64,000 nt of DNA from Rattus norvegicus (Eukaryota > Chordata > Mammalia > Rodentia > Muridae), in assembly GCF_036323735.1 (NCBI RefSeq), contig NC_086026.1, positions 73,933,039 to 73,997,038 of the forward strand, written 5' to 3'. The stretch's first letter is position 1. The number at the start of each line of letters is the position of its first letter. The notes beneath the pieces are model-generated. The model searched no databases, was not told where the DNA came from, and was given only the letters and a program-made list of their open reading frames with translations. The translations under genes and the position numbers were made by a program. Below are positions 32,483-42,149 of this stretch, piece after piece.

Positions 32483-33150
32483 GCGCTCTCTCTCTCTTTC
32501 TTTCTCTCTCTCCCCTTCTCTCCCTCTGTCCTTCTCTCCTTCCCCTTCCTTCTCCTTCCTTCTCTCTCTCCCTCCTCTTTCTCCCTCTTAGTCTCCCTCC
32601 CTCTCTTTCCCTCTCCCTTTCTCTCTCTCTCCCTCCTCTCTCCCCTTTCTCTCTCCCCCTCTTTCTTTCCCCATCTCTCTCCCCTATTCTCCCTCTCTCC
32701 CTATCTCTCTCCCTCCCTCCCTCTCTACCTCCTTTTTCTCTCCTTCCCTCCCTCCTCTCCCTCTGTCCCTCTCTCCTTCCCCTTCTCTCTCCCTCCTTTT
32801 CTCTCTCCCTCTTTCTCCCTCCTCTTTCTCCCTCTTACTCTCCTTCCCTCTCTCTCTCCCTCCCTCCCTCTTTCTCTCCCTTCCTCTCCCCTTTCTCTCT
32901 CCCCCTCTCTCTTTCCCCATCTCTCTCCCTTTCTCTCCCTCCGTCCTTCTCTCTCCTCCCTCTCCCTCCCTCCCCCTCCCTCTCCTCCTCCCTCTCTCTT
33001 TCTCTGTCCCTCTTTCTCTCCCTCTCCCTCCCTCTCCTCCTCCCTCTCTCTCTCTGTCCCTCTTTCTTTCCCTCTCTCTCCCTCTTTCCCCATCTCTCCT
33101 CCTCTCCCTCTACACCACCTCTCCCGTTTTCCTTCTCTCTCCCACCTTTC
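32483..33150. repeat. Polypyrimidine tract (about 670 bp)
   Basis: Almost pure C/T on the + strand, mainly CTCTCC, CCCTCT and CTTTCT variants with sparse G or A. The minus strand is translated as an Arg/Glu/Gly-rich frame, which is an artefact. It is long enough for intramolecular triplex (H-DNA) formation. Confidence 0.95.
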
Positions 33151-33228
33151 TTCCCACCTGGGATTATGGGTACCACACCTAGCTTTTGCATGCCCCTTCC
33201 CTATGGGCTGAGCCATCTCCCTAACCCC
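33151..33228 (-). repeat. B4-like SINE head remnant, reverse
   Basis: CACCTGGGATTATGGGTACC, ACACCTAGCTTTTGC and GGGCTGAGCCATCTCCCTAA follow the end of a reverse composite SINE. The pyrimidine tract may have grown inside this element. Confidence 0.55.
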
Positions 33229-33829
33229 ACTGCTGTGTTTTTCCATCTCCTTTATCTCTTGTGTCATAACAGGGATCTGCCTTCCAGACCCTTGCCACCC
33301 AAATTCAGAACCTGGAAAAAGTCATTTATAAAGTTTGGGGTCTGTCCTCACTGTGAGACCTTCCTTGCTGGCTTCTTTCCAATTGGCACCAAACAGATGC
33401 TGCAGTGGGGGTGACAGGGGACACTCATATTTATGCTCTTTAAGCCGTTGCTGTTAACCTTTGTATTAAAGAAGTTGGGGAGCTGAGGTTTCAAGGAACA
33501 GAACCTGAGAGCTCTTGACCCTAGCACTTCCTGCTCCCACTGGCAGAGCCCTTGGCTCAGCTCTGTCCCAGCCTGACTGAAGCTGCGCATGCTCACTCAC
33601 ACCTTATCAGCGGGCCAGCGGGCCAGCAGCGATGGCTGTAGAGGTAGTTGGAACTGTTCACTGTCAGCAGAGTAGGGGCTTTCACAAATGGCAACCTAGA
33701 GTCCCAAGTCCACTGATGAACAGAACAGCTGCCAGCCTGCTCTGTGGGGAGCCAAAGCTGCAGCTCAGGGGTTGGGGGGCTGGTTCTGAGCATGAGCTAT
33801 CCAACACAAGGACAGATGAGCAAGGTGTG

Positions 33830-33935
33830 CTAGCCAGTAGTGAGGACACGGGCTGGAACCCCATCTCTGCCATTAACTTGCTGTGCAATTTCAGGCAAGC
33901 CATTCTCCTTTCTGTCCCTCAAACGAGCACATTAG
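33830..33935 (+). repeat. MIR SINE fragment
   Basis: ACACGGGCTGGAACCCCATC, TGCCATTAACTTGCTGTGCA and TTTCAGGCAAGCC follow the 5' half of MIR. Confidence 0.65.
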
Positions 33936-34254
33936 AGTTCAACAGATTTAGGAGATTTTTATGGGAGAGATGCTCTCCCTCCCGCTACTCCTGCTTCCAG
34001 GGATCATTTGACAAAGTCCAGGGACATTTTTGCTTGTCATGTCACAGTTGTAGAGACAGCAGAAGCCAGGAATGCTGCTGCTTAAAGCAGAGTTTTCCTA
34101 CCCCAATGATGAGAAGGCCACTGCAGAGGGCGCCACATTTATTCATGGGCATATGACAGGTGCCTACTGTGTGCAGACACTAAGCAGGACATAGTCCCTG
34201 CCCCCTGGAGGTTCATGGTTTATAAGGATAATGAGAGCATTAAGAGTTGGTATT

Positions 34255-34439
34255 GGGGCTGGAGAGCTGGCTCAGAGGTTAGAGAACTGACTGCTCTTCT
34301 TGAGGTCCTGAGTTCAAATCCCAGCAACCACATGGTGGCTCATGACCATCTGGAATGAGATCTGATGCCCTCTTCTGGTGTGACTGAAGGCAGCAACTTT
34401 GTACTCACATACATAAAGGAAACAAATCTTTTTTTTTTT
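34255..34439 (+). repeat. B2 SINE
   Basis: GGGGCTGGAGAGCTGGCTCA, TTGAGGTCCTGAGTTCAAAT, CCACATGGTGGCTCATGACC and GATGCCCTCTTCTGGTGTGA are a near full-length B2 with A and B boxes. It ends in a T11 run (pol III terminator-like). Imperfect flanking duplication: AAGAGTTGGTATT on the left, AAGCTGCTATTGG on the right. Confidence 0.93.
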
Positions 34440-34443
34440 AAGC

Positions 34444-34610
34444 TGCTATTGGAAATCTGTGGGGTGATTCCATGGGTAGAGACACCTGCTGCAAGGCCAG
34501 AGTTCGATCCCCAGAACCCACGTGATAGAAAAGGGGAAACTGACTGCCCCTGACAGTTGTCCTTTGACCTGCATACACATGCATACTTAATAACCTAACC
34601 AAAACCAAAA
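34444..34610 (+). repeat. B3-like SINE
   Basis: GGGTAGAGACACCTGCTGCA, GTTCGATCCCCAGAACCCAC and CAGTTGTCCTTTGACCTGCA. It directly abuts the B2 on its 3' side. Confidence 0.7.
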
Positions 34611-34625
34611 CAAAAAAAGGCCTCT

Positions 34626-34826
34626 GTGTGGACCATGCTGGGGCTCACTCATGCATGAGGCCCTAGGTGTGATCCTTGTCATCATATAAAACCAGCACAA
34701 TGGTGGGAGCCTGCAGCCCCACAAGTCAGAAGCTAGAGAGGGAGGCAAGAGGATCAGAAGTTCAAGATCTATCTGAGCTGCCTAGCAAGTTCAAGGCCAG
34801 ATTGGACCACATGAAATCCTGTCTCA
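34626..34826 (+). repeat. B4-type SINE
   Basis: GCATGAGGCCCTAGGTGTGA, GCACAATGGTGGGAGCCTGC, GAGGATCAGAAGTTCAAGAT and AATCCTGTCTCAAGAAGG. Its A-rich tail seeds the purine microsatellite that follows. Confidence 0.8.
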
Positions 34827-35272
34827 AGAAGGAAGGAAGGAAGGAAGGAAGGAAGGAAGGAAGGAAGGAAGGAAGGGAGGGAGGGAGGAAGGAAGGAGGA
34901 AGGAAGGAAGGAAGGAAGAAGGGAGGAAGGAAAGAAGGGAGGGAGGAAGGAAGGAAGGAAGGGAGGGAGGGAGGAAGGAAGGAGGAAGGAAGGAAGGAAG
35001 GAAGAAGGGAGGAAGGAAAGAAGGGAGGGAGGAAGGAAGGAAGGAAGGGAGGGAGGGAGGGAGGGAGGGAGAAAGGAGAGAAGGAAGAAGGGAGGAAGGA
35101 AGGAAGGGAGGGAGGGAGGGAGGAAGGAAGGGAGGAAGGAAGAAGGGAGGAAGGAAGGAGGAAGAAAAGAAGGAAGAAGGGAGGAAGGAAGGAGGAAGGA
35201 AGGAAGGAAGAAGGGAGGAAGGAAAGAAGGAAGAAGGGAGGAAGGAAGGAAGGTAAGTAGGTAGGTAAGTAG
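34827..35272. repeat. GGAA/GGGA polypurine microsatellite (about 445 bp)
   Basis: GGAA, GGGA and GAAG variants with local higher-order repetition, grading into GTAGGTAA at the 3' end. Uninterrupted purine on + for about 420 bp, the opposite strand polarity to the tract at 32483-33150. Confidence 0.95.
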
Positions 35273-35273
35273 A

Positions 35274-35480
35274 GCTGCTGGGCAGTGGTGGCACATATTT
35301 AATCCCTGCACTTGGGAGGCACAGGCAGGTGGATCTCTGTGTGTTCTTGCCTAGCCTGAGCTAAAGAGTAAGTTCCAGAACAGTCAAGGCTACACAAAGA
35401 AATCCTGTCTCAAACAAACAAACAAACCAACAAACAATAAAACAAAATAGAAAGAAAACAAACAAAACAAGAAAGATGGA
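35274..35480 (+). repeat. B1 SINE with AAAC-rich tail
   Basis: TGGGCAGTGGTGGCACATAT, TTGGGAGGCACAGGCAGGTG and AATCCTGTCTCAAACAAAC with a long A-rich tail. Confidence 0.9.
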
Positions 35481-35759
35481 GTTAACTTTTGCTAACTGTT
35501 AACCACATTCCATATTCTTTCTACAAACTGCCACACCTGATTCTCAAAAGCCGGTAAACACCAGTAAAACCGCTCTTGGTTTATAGGGTAGGGTACTGAA
35601 ACCCACCAAGACAGAGTGCCCTGCCTGTTAGTCTCCAGCCTGTGAGTCAGAAGTAGTGGTGTTAGTGGTTTTTATATCAAAGTCCCTCCTCTTAACCATT
35701 CCTCCTCCCCCAGCCCCGGCCCCTTAAGCCTGGTCCCTAACAGCCCACCAGCTACACCT

Positions 35760-36030
35760 GAAGAGAAGCAGCTTAAAAGGCTGAGGCTCTTTGGTCTCTT
35801 TATCATGCAAACTGCTTAGCGAATTGGAAAGGGACCTCATGACTATAAACCAACCAGTAATGACCTGACAGGCAAAGGGGGCCAGAGAAGTGTTAGGGCC
35901 ACAGAGACATTAATCTGCTTCCAGCTATGTACGGCAGCTAGAAGGACATTTGTTAGAGCAGTTATGGGAGCCATAAAAGGCTATTTGATGGCAGCTCTCC
36001 CCACTTAGCCCTCACTGGTCAGCAAGAAGG
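35760..36030. promoter_or_regulatory. Candidate conserved element
   Basis: Repeat-free block with CTTTATCATGCAAACTGC (Oct-like ATGCAAA), GACATTAATCTGCTTCC, CAGCTATGTACGGCAGC and GAGCCATAAAAGGC. Inferred regulatory, unverified. Confidence 0.3.
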
Positions 36031-36124
36031 GGCCGCTGGGGGTGGGGCCAGTTACCAGCTAGAGGCAAAGGCAAACTCCTTCCTACCTGCCTCAGGTAAG
36101 ATGATACTGGCTGAGGGTTTGGAA

Positions 36125-36255
36125 GAGAATGGGCCACACAGGAGAGCTGGAGTCTGATCCCTTCTACGATCTAAGAACAGTCTTCAGCCTCCAGTAAATT
36201 TGGTGAGTTCTCTGGGTCTTAGTTTGCCCCATCTGTGAAGTGGAGAATAGATGTT
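36125..36255 (+). repeat. MIR-like fragment
   Basis: CTGGGTCTTAGTTTGCCCCA followed by TCTGTGAAGTGGAGAATAG matches the MIR phrase in forward sense. Confidence 0.5.
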
Positions 36256-36424
36256 TGCTTGAGAGAGAGATCTTGAAGACTCTGTCATTGGCCACTGTAC
36301 AAGAAATAGCCACAGTTAGGTAGGCATGGACAGGGATTTGATTGAACATTATTAGATCCTGGAGAAACCTAATAAAATCCATCTAACCTGGCTCCCGTGG
36401 CTTAAGGGCATCCATTCTTCACAC

Positions 36425-36615
36425 ACTCCCGTGTCGAATGCACTGTTCTGAGTACTCTATCTGTACGGACCCATTTAATCCTTACAGACATCCTGTGAGT
36501 CAGAGAGGAACATTACGATCTCTTTGCAGAAGAGGAAGTCAGAGTCTGGAGAAGGCACCACAGTGACCTGGCTTTACCTGTGACCCCAACTGATGCTGTT
36601 TCCACTCTGACTTGA
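36425..36615 (-). repeat. MIR SINE, reverse orientation
   Basis: CACTGTTCTGAGTACTCTAT, CCCATTTAATCCTTACAGAC and GAAGAGGAAGTCAGAGTC follow the MIR core in reverse. Confidence 0.65.
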
Positions 36616-37004
36616 GGACTAGGGTGTGAGCTGACTTCATCCTCCCTTGGGTGAAGGTGGTACACAGCCGTTACTGCAGGACAGGTCTTGGCTTTAGGAG
36701 CATGACTCCAGACCTTACTTCAAGGTCAGTTCTGACCTGGGGAGATGCATTTGGGAGGCCTTGAGAGGTGACATTCCAGTACTACAAGGGCATAGCAAGA
36801 GTGCTCAGGGTTTAAGGTCTGGGCACTTTCTTCCTTTGGAGCTTGGTGTGAGCTCAGGGCACCAGACTTGACTGGAATGCTCAGAAGCAGAGCAAATGGA
36901 GCTCAAAAGTCAGCAAATGGGGCCCTCACCTCAGAGAGGGCTAGACACCAGGGCCACAACCCTGGACACCACACATGTGGTTAATTTGCAATGCACTGAT
37001 TTTT

Positions 37005-37212
37005 AAAAATTTATTTTATTTTGTTATGTATTTTGAAGGTATCCGTCTGCTCATCACATGCATGCCTGGTGCAGGGAGAGGCCAGAAGAGTTTCATATCC
37101 TCTGGAAGTGGAGTTACAGACAGTTGTGAGCTGTGGTGTGGTTGCTGGGAATAGAATCTGGGTCCTCTAGAAGAGCAGTCTGTGTTCTTAACCTCTGAGC
37201 CATCTCTCCATG
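37005..37212 (-). repeat. B3 SINE, reverse orientation
   Basis: AATTTATTTTATTTTG tail, GAGGCCAGAAGAGTTTCATA, GTGGAGTTACAGACAGTTGT and CTCTGAGCCATCTCTCCA. Nearly full length. Confidence 0.88.
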
Positions 37213-37237
37213 TTTGCTTTATGAAATTGTCACTGGG

Positions 37238-37375
37238 TAGGCTATGGTGTTAGTGGTGACCAACACCTCGAATCTCAGCACTCAGGTAGAAGTTATCTTG
37301 GTCTGCATGGCATTTCCATACCAGCCAGGGCTATGTAGTGTGAGCCTGTCTCAACATAAATAAATAAAATAAAAA
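37238..37375 (+). repeat. B1-like SINE, diverged
   Basis: GAATCTCAGCACTCAGGTAG, TACCAGCCAGGGCTATGTAG and GTGAGCCTGTCTCAACATAA followed by AAAT-rich tail. Confidence 0.75.
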
Positions 37376-37389
37376 TAAAATTATTACAA

Positions 37390-37645
37390 AATCTGGGCCT
37401 GTGACCCCAGCACTCAGGAGGGGGAGGGGAAGATTGGGGGACTCATGATTTTCCCTCATGATGAGATAAACGGAGGTAAGAAATTGCTAGGGGTTGGGGA
37501 TTTAGCTCAGTGGTAGAGCACTTGCCTAGTAAGTGCAAGGCCCTGGGTTCGGTCCTCAGCTCCGAAAAAAAAAAAAGAAAGAAAAAAAAAGAAAAAAAGA
37601 AATTGTTGAAACGGGGTTCAAGACCAGCCTGAGACCCTATGTCAA
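37390..37645 (+). repeat. B1-like SINE split by an ID insertion
   Basis: GGCCTGTGACCCCAGCACTC and AGGAGGGGGAGGGG lie 5', and TTCAAGACCAGCCTGAGACC with CTATGTC lies 3' of the ID element at 37489-37596. Together they approximate one B1-type body. Confidence 0.5.
37489..37596 (+). repeat. ID SINE with target-site duplication
   Basis: TTTAGCTCAGTGGTAGAGCA (A box), GGTTCGGTCC (B box) and CTCCGAAAA tail define the BC1-related ID core. It is flanked by AAGAAATTGCT (37478-37488) and AAGAAATTGTT (37597-37607), 10 of 11 identical. It supports a rat-lineage genome. Confidence 0.95.
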
Positions 37646-37649
37646 AAAA

Positions 37650-39095
37650 ATACTTATCACTGAGATAGACGCATAGCAATTTAAACCCTTGTATTTTAGA
37701 TTCTTCTGGGTGTTTTAGACGAATTTCAGCACGTGTGTGATGAGTCCTGAGGAAGGGGCAGGTAGTGCTTAACTACAGGGGCCATGATGTCATTGCTTGG
37801 GCCCTAAGATTCATGTTCTAGTCCAGGGCCGGTAGCTCACTGTCTCTTCTTCCTTCCCTTGCTTCTGTTCCTCAGGATTTGTCCTCAGAATCCTTCTCTC
37901 AGTTTTGGTCCTGAGTATCAGAGGCCTCCCTGACAGGCTTCCTTTTCTAGCATTTGACAAGTTCTCAGGCCAAGGGCAACTGTCGAAGAGCCGCCCATGC
38001 CTTCCATCCTCCCTTAGATCACTCTTCAGAACAGATCTAGACAGGAAGATGGGCAGAATGACCCTCTCATCAATCAAAGCCTGTCAACTTGGGATGTCTC
38101 TGCAGAATGCAAAGATGCCCTGCTCATCCCTTCTCTAGGGCACAGTCCTGACCCCCAGGACCCAGCCCCTCTTGGCAGATGAGAGGAGCCCACCAGCTCC
38201 AGCAAGTCTCTGTGCTTTCCTGGGTACCATCCGCTGCAGTGAAAAGTCAGGGGAGATGTTGGTGTTTGTCTAGTGCAAGAGAGGAAAGTCAATAGGAAGG
38301 GGGAGGTGGAATCTCGTTTCCAAGCTTCTAAGCAGGTTCTGCAATCAATAATGCAAAGGACATTGGAGGGCCCTAAGCCAGACTCGCAAGGGTTTGCAGA
38401 GGGGCCTTAGCACCCATCCTACCAGACTAGACTCCTGCGGGAACAGAACCCCTAAGAGAGCCATTCTGCCTCTCCTCGGTGAGGACTCTCCTAGGAAGTC
38501 AGTTAGTTAACTAGTCCCCAGCCACAATATTGTCCCCAGGACTGTGCTCTGGGACTTGCAGGATGACGACAGCTGAAATCAGGAGAGGGAGTTAGGGGGA
38601 CTTTGCCCGTGCTGATAGCCCCAGAGCAAGCACTTGCTGGCTCCTCTGCCATTTCCTCTTTCCATTCCAGAGACAGCCATGACTCTGCCTCCCCACCCAT
38701 CGCCTGGCACATCATGGAGTAAATAGACTCGTGGTTTATGTTCTATAATTTCACTGCTTATTTTGTATTCTGTGAAGTTTTGTTTGCAGTCCTACTGCTG
38801 ACTGTTGCCAAAGCCTGTCACACTAGGTGGTGAGATGGGGAGACACGTTATGATGGCGAACGGGGTTCTCCCTTACCTTGCCCATGGCAATGCTCACATC
38901 TGCTCTCACCTCTCTTTAGAGCCCGGCGATCCAGCCCTTAAAACCTGAGGGTCTCTATAGACACTGGGGCCCAGTGGGCAGTGGCCTGTAGGCAGGGCCT
39001 GGGGGTGAGACTGGTACAGGATGAGGTCGAACTTCATCAGAAAACCCAGTCCCTGCAGAAGCCCCCAAGTTGGTTCTGGAGCCCCAAGCTGAGTG
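37650..39095. other. Unique intronic sequence
   Basis: About 1.45 kb with no interspersed repeat recognised and no exon-like segment. Confidence 0.5.
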
Positions 39096-39103
39096 ACAAG
39101 CAG

Positions 39104-39386
39104 AGGCTGGGGTGATGGCTGACTTGGTAGTGTTTACACACGTGACAGTCCACATCCCAGCACCAGAATCCATGTAAAATACCAGATGGGGTGGCGTGCA
39201 CTTTTATTTCAGAGCTTTGGGAGCAGAGAATGTGCAGGCCACCCAGCCTAGTTTGGTCATCCAACGCCAGGCTAAGCAGAGATCCTGTTTCATACAAAAG
39301 TGTAGGTAGCTTACGAAGAAGCCTGAGGTTAACCTCTGTCTTCCAGTTACCTCCATGTGCACAAACGTGAACACACATTACATACA
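39104..39386 (+). repeat. B4-type composite SINE, forward
   Basis: GGCTGGGGTGATGGCTGACT, GTCCACATCCCAGCACC, TGGGGTGGCGTGCACTTTTA, AGCCTAGTTTGGTCATC and GAGGTTAACCTCTGTCTTCC follow in forward order the composite seen reversed at 20340, 54460 and 59655. Confidence 0.65.
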
Positions 39387-39544
39387 TAAAGCTTCACAAA
39401 CCCCCACCGTCCCAAACTGCTGTTACACCAAGCGTTTCTGAGGTCAAGTTACGTGAAGCAGTTCTAAGTTTATTTGTTCCAGGTTTTCCTTTCTACGACC
39501 ATCTCCTATCAGAGTACATGGAGGCGGGCAGGGTGGGTTCTAAA

Positions 39545-39660
39545 CACAGACTTTGGAGGCAGACTGGTTCTAAGCCCAGCTACAGGACACAGTTTCAGCA
39601 CAGCCTTCACCCTCTTAGCCATTTAGCTTTTCTGGCCCCGTTTCCTCATTAGAAAACAAC
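39545..39660 (+). repeat. MIR SINE
   Basis: CAGACTTTGGAGGCAGACTG, GTTCTAAGCCCAGC, CTTCACCCTCTTAGCC and CCCGTTTCCTCATTAGAAAA follow MIR in forward orientation. Confidence 0.65.
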
Positions 39661-40089
39661 GAAGCTAGTCAGGCCCCATGACTCCTTCCCATGGTGCCTG
39701 TCTCCCTGCAACCATTTCCTTCCTGCATTTGGTCCTGGCTGTTGTAGATTTAAGGGGGTACCCACCGTGTTTACAGGTTGAGAAAAGCTCCACCAAGCCT
39801 CACCCAGGCAGAAATGGCTGGAAGAGGAGTCCTGGCCTGGTCTAGTACGTAGGCAGTAGGTACCTAAATAATGCTGAGGGCCACAAACTGGTGTAAGGGC
39901 AGAATCTGTGGCCTGGCATCGCTGCTGCTTACGGCTGAGGACCAGACCGTGATGTGGGGCTGACTGTTGGGAAGCTAACAAGGTGTCACATGACCCACCA
40001 AGAGTCACAGCTGGCTCTCAGCTGTTCCCTGCCAGCGGTTCTTGCCCCTTCATAGCTCCTGACATGTGAGTCAGAGCAGGTCTCCTTTC

Positions 40090-40382
40090 TGCTTCAAGCC
40101 TCCAGAGGCCACTTAAAAATGACATTTAAAGCCTCAAGCAGGTCCTGGCGTGATTCCAAATAAAAATATCAATTTGTCTGGGAACAAAGCAATGGCTTGA
40201 GATTATGTAACCTGCAAGTGTTTGTATAAAAGTGGAGTGCTGAGGTGCTGGACGGGTGCCCCTTTCCCATTTCAGCCGGGGCTCAGGACACAGCTGTGTT
40301 GTTTGGAATTTACTCATCCGGCCTCGCCGTTCTTGTAAATTCATATCTGAAAATACTTGTTTGTATAATCAGAAAAGGCTAA
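40090..40382. promoter_or_regulatory. Candidate conserved element
   Basis: Repeat-free block with ATGACATTTAAAGCC, CCAAATAAAAATATCAATTT, GATTATGTAACCTGCAAG, GTATAAAAGTGG and CTTGTAAATTCATATC. AT-rich islands within GC flanks. Bounded on the 3' side by a MaLR LTR. Confidence 0.32.
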
Positions 40383-40722
40383 TGTATTAGTGCTTTTCTT
40401 GTTGCTGCGATGAGATTCTTGTGAAGAAACAGCTCAGTTGACTCTGGCCGTAAGTTTGAGGAGACGGTCCACTGTGGCAGGGCAGCGAGGGAGGCAGGAG
40501 TGCAAAGCAGCTGGTTACCTTTGCAGCCATGATCAGGAAGCAGATCGGGGGGAATGCTCTCCTCTCCTTTTTATGCAGGCCAGGAACTTAGAATGGTGTT
40601 GCCCACACTTATTGGGTCTTCCCACTTCAATAGCATAATCTAGAAACCTCCTCACAGAAACACCCAAAGATTTGTCTCCTGGTGAGACCCTGTCAAGTCG
40701 ACAGTCAACATTAACCACCACA
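40383..40722 (-). mobile_element. MaLR LTR, reverse orientation
   Basis: TGTATTAGTGC start, CTTGTTGCTGCGATGAGATT, CTTTGCAGCCATGATCAGGA, ATCTAGAAACCTCCTCACAG and TGTCAAGTCGACAGTCAACA follow the reverse complement of a rodent MaLR LTR (same kind as 22665-23028). No clean target duplication. Confidence 0.75.
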
Positions 40723-40914
40723 GATGGTTTTATAAAATGTCTCTCAGAAGCCAAACCTCCGTGGCCTTATCCCTCCACGTCATCTCCTCTGGTACCTCCT
40801 GTTTCCTGGTTCCTCTGCCTGACCTGTTCTGATCTTCTGAGGTTCCTTTTCTACCTCAGGACCTTTGCACTGGCTGTGCCTTCTGCCTGTCATTCTTCCT
40901 TCAAAATATCTACC

Positions 40915-41168
40915 TGTACTGGCTAGTTTTGTGTGTCAACTTGACATAAGCTGGAGTTATCACAGAAAAGGAGCCAGGGGAAGCAAGCCAGTAACATCCC
41001 CCCATGGCCTCTGCATCAGCTCCTGCTTCCTGACCTGCTTGAGTTCCAGCCCTGACTTCCTTTGGTGATGAACAGCAATGTGGAAGTGTAAGCTCAATAA
41101 ACCCTTTCCTCCCCAACTTGCTTCTTGGTCATGATGTTTGCGCAGGAATAGAAACCCTGACTAAGACA
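40915..41168 (+). mobile_element. Solo MaLR (MT-like) LTR with 5-bp target duplication
   Basis: Begins TGTACTGGCTAGTTTTGTGT and ends GAAACCCTGACTAAGACA. It contains AATAAACCCTTTCCTCC with the polyadenylation signal. Perfect flanking CTACC at 40910-40914 and 41169-41173. At 254 bp it lacks the middle of the full 416-bp relative at 5522-5937. Confidence 0.9.
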
Positions 41169-41173
41169 CTACC

Positions 41174-41790
41174 ATAGCCCATTCTTTTGCATTGTTAATT
41201 TCCATTCCTGGATTAAAAATTAGTGTAGTATAATGCTACAAACCAATATCAATTTGTTGTGCCTAGTGTCTAAGGGTGAGGAGCTTGGGTGGTGCTTCCC
41301 TGGTCCTCTACTCAAGCTCCCAGAAGGTTGTAATCAAGGTGGCTGTGAACTAAATAAAGGAAGAGCTTCGTGTGAGCGTCTCCAGCCATTGGTAGTCTGT
41401 CTCTGTGGCCGCATCTTCAGCCTGCCCTACAGGCTGTCACTGGGGCTGCTGTCAGTCTCAAGGGGATACTACAGTGTTTGTGACCCTGCCTGTAAACCTC
41501 CTCAGCCACAAAGCTTTCTAGAAGCAGCAAAGGGAGCGTCTTATTAAAACAGGCTGGAGATGTGGAATCTTAGGCATCATATGACCCACGAGGGACACCT
41601 TACCTGTGCCATACTTACTTAGCAGCAAACAAGTCTGAAGGCCATGCGGAGTCTTCAGGCTGTGAACTTGGGGTACTTCTCAGCTGTCAATTGCCTAGGG
41701 AGCTGTCGCCTTCCCTGGGTCAGGCCTGTGTAATGGGCAGCCACAGACAGCTATGCAAGTATCCTAGCACAAAATGGTAGCCTTCCTTAA
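41174..41790. other. Unique intronic sequence
   Basis: No repeat recognised. A 104-codon plus frame (41233-41547) has no domain signature. Confidence 0.5.
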
Positions 41791-41792
41791 AC

Positions 41793-42108
41793 TGTGTGTG
41801 TGGTGTGTGTGTGTGTGTGTGTGGTGTGTGTGTGTGAGTGTGTGTGTGAGTGTGGTGTGTGTGTGAGTGTGTGTGTGTGAGTGTGTGTGTGAGTGTGGTG
41901 TGTGTGAGTGTGTGTGTGTGGTTTGTGTGTGGTGTGTGTGTGTGTGTGGTGTGTGTGTGTGGTGTGTGTGTGTGGTGTGTGTGTGTGTGGTGTGTGTGTG
42001 TGTGGTGTGTGTGTGGTGTGTGTATGTGTGTGTGTGGTGTGTGTGTGGTGTGTGTGTGTGGTGTGTGTGTGGTGTGTGTGTGTGTGGTGTGTGTGTATAT
42101 GTGTGTGT

Positions 42109-42144
<36 letters not shown>
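41793..42144. repeat. TG array with periodic GTGTGG and TGAG interruptions (about 350 bp)
   Basis: TG runs are broken every 8-20 bp by an extra G (TGTGTGGTG) or TGAG. The result is a higher-order array that is open in several frames on both strands (Cys/Val and His/Thr repeats), which are artefacts. Confidence 0.95.
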
Positions 42145-42145
<1 letters not shown>

Positions 42146-42149
42146 TTTA

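Noticed and set aside
32725..33267. 180-codon Arg/Glu/Gly-rich frame on the minus strand
   Set aside because: Translation of the polypyrimidine tract.
33632..34156. 174-codon plus-strand frame
   Set aside because: Overlaps a MIR, has no recognisable domain and no splice partners.
34676..35311. Open frames of 150-195 codons on both strands
   Set aside because: They are translations of the GGAA/GGGA tract (Lys/Glu/Gly or Pro/Ser/Phe repeats) and SINE tails.
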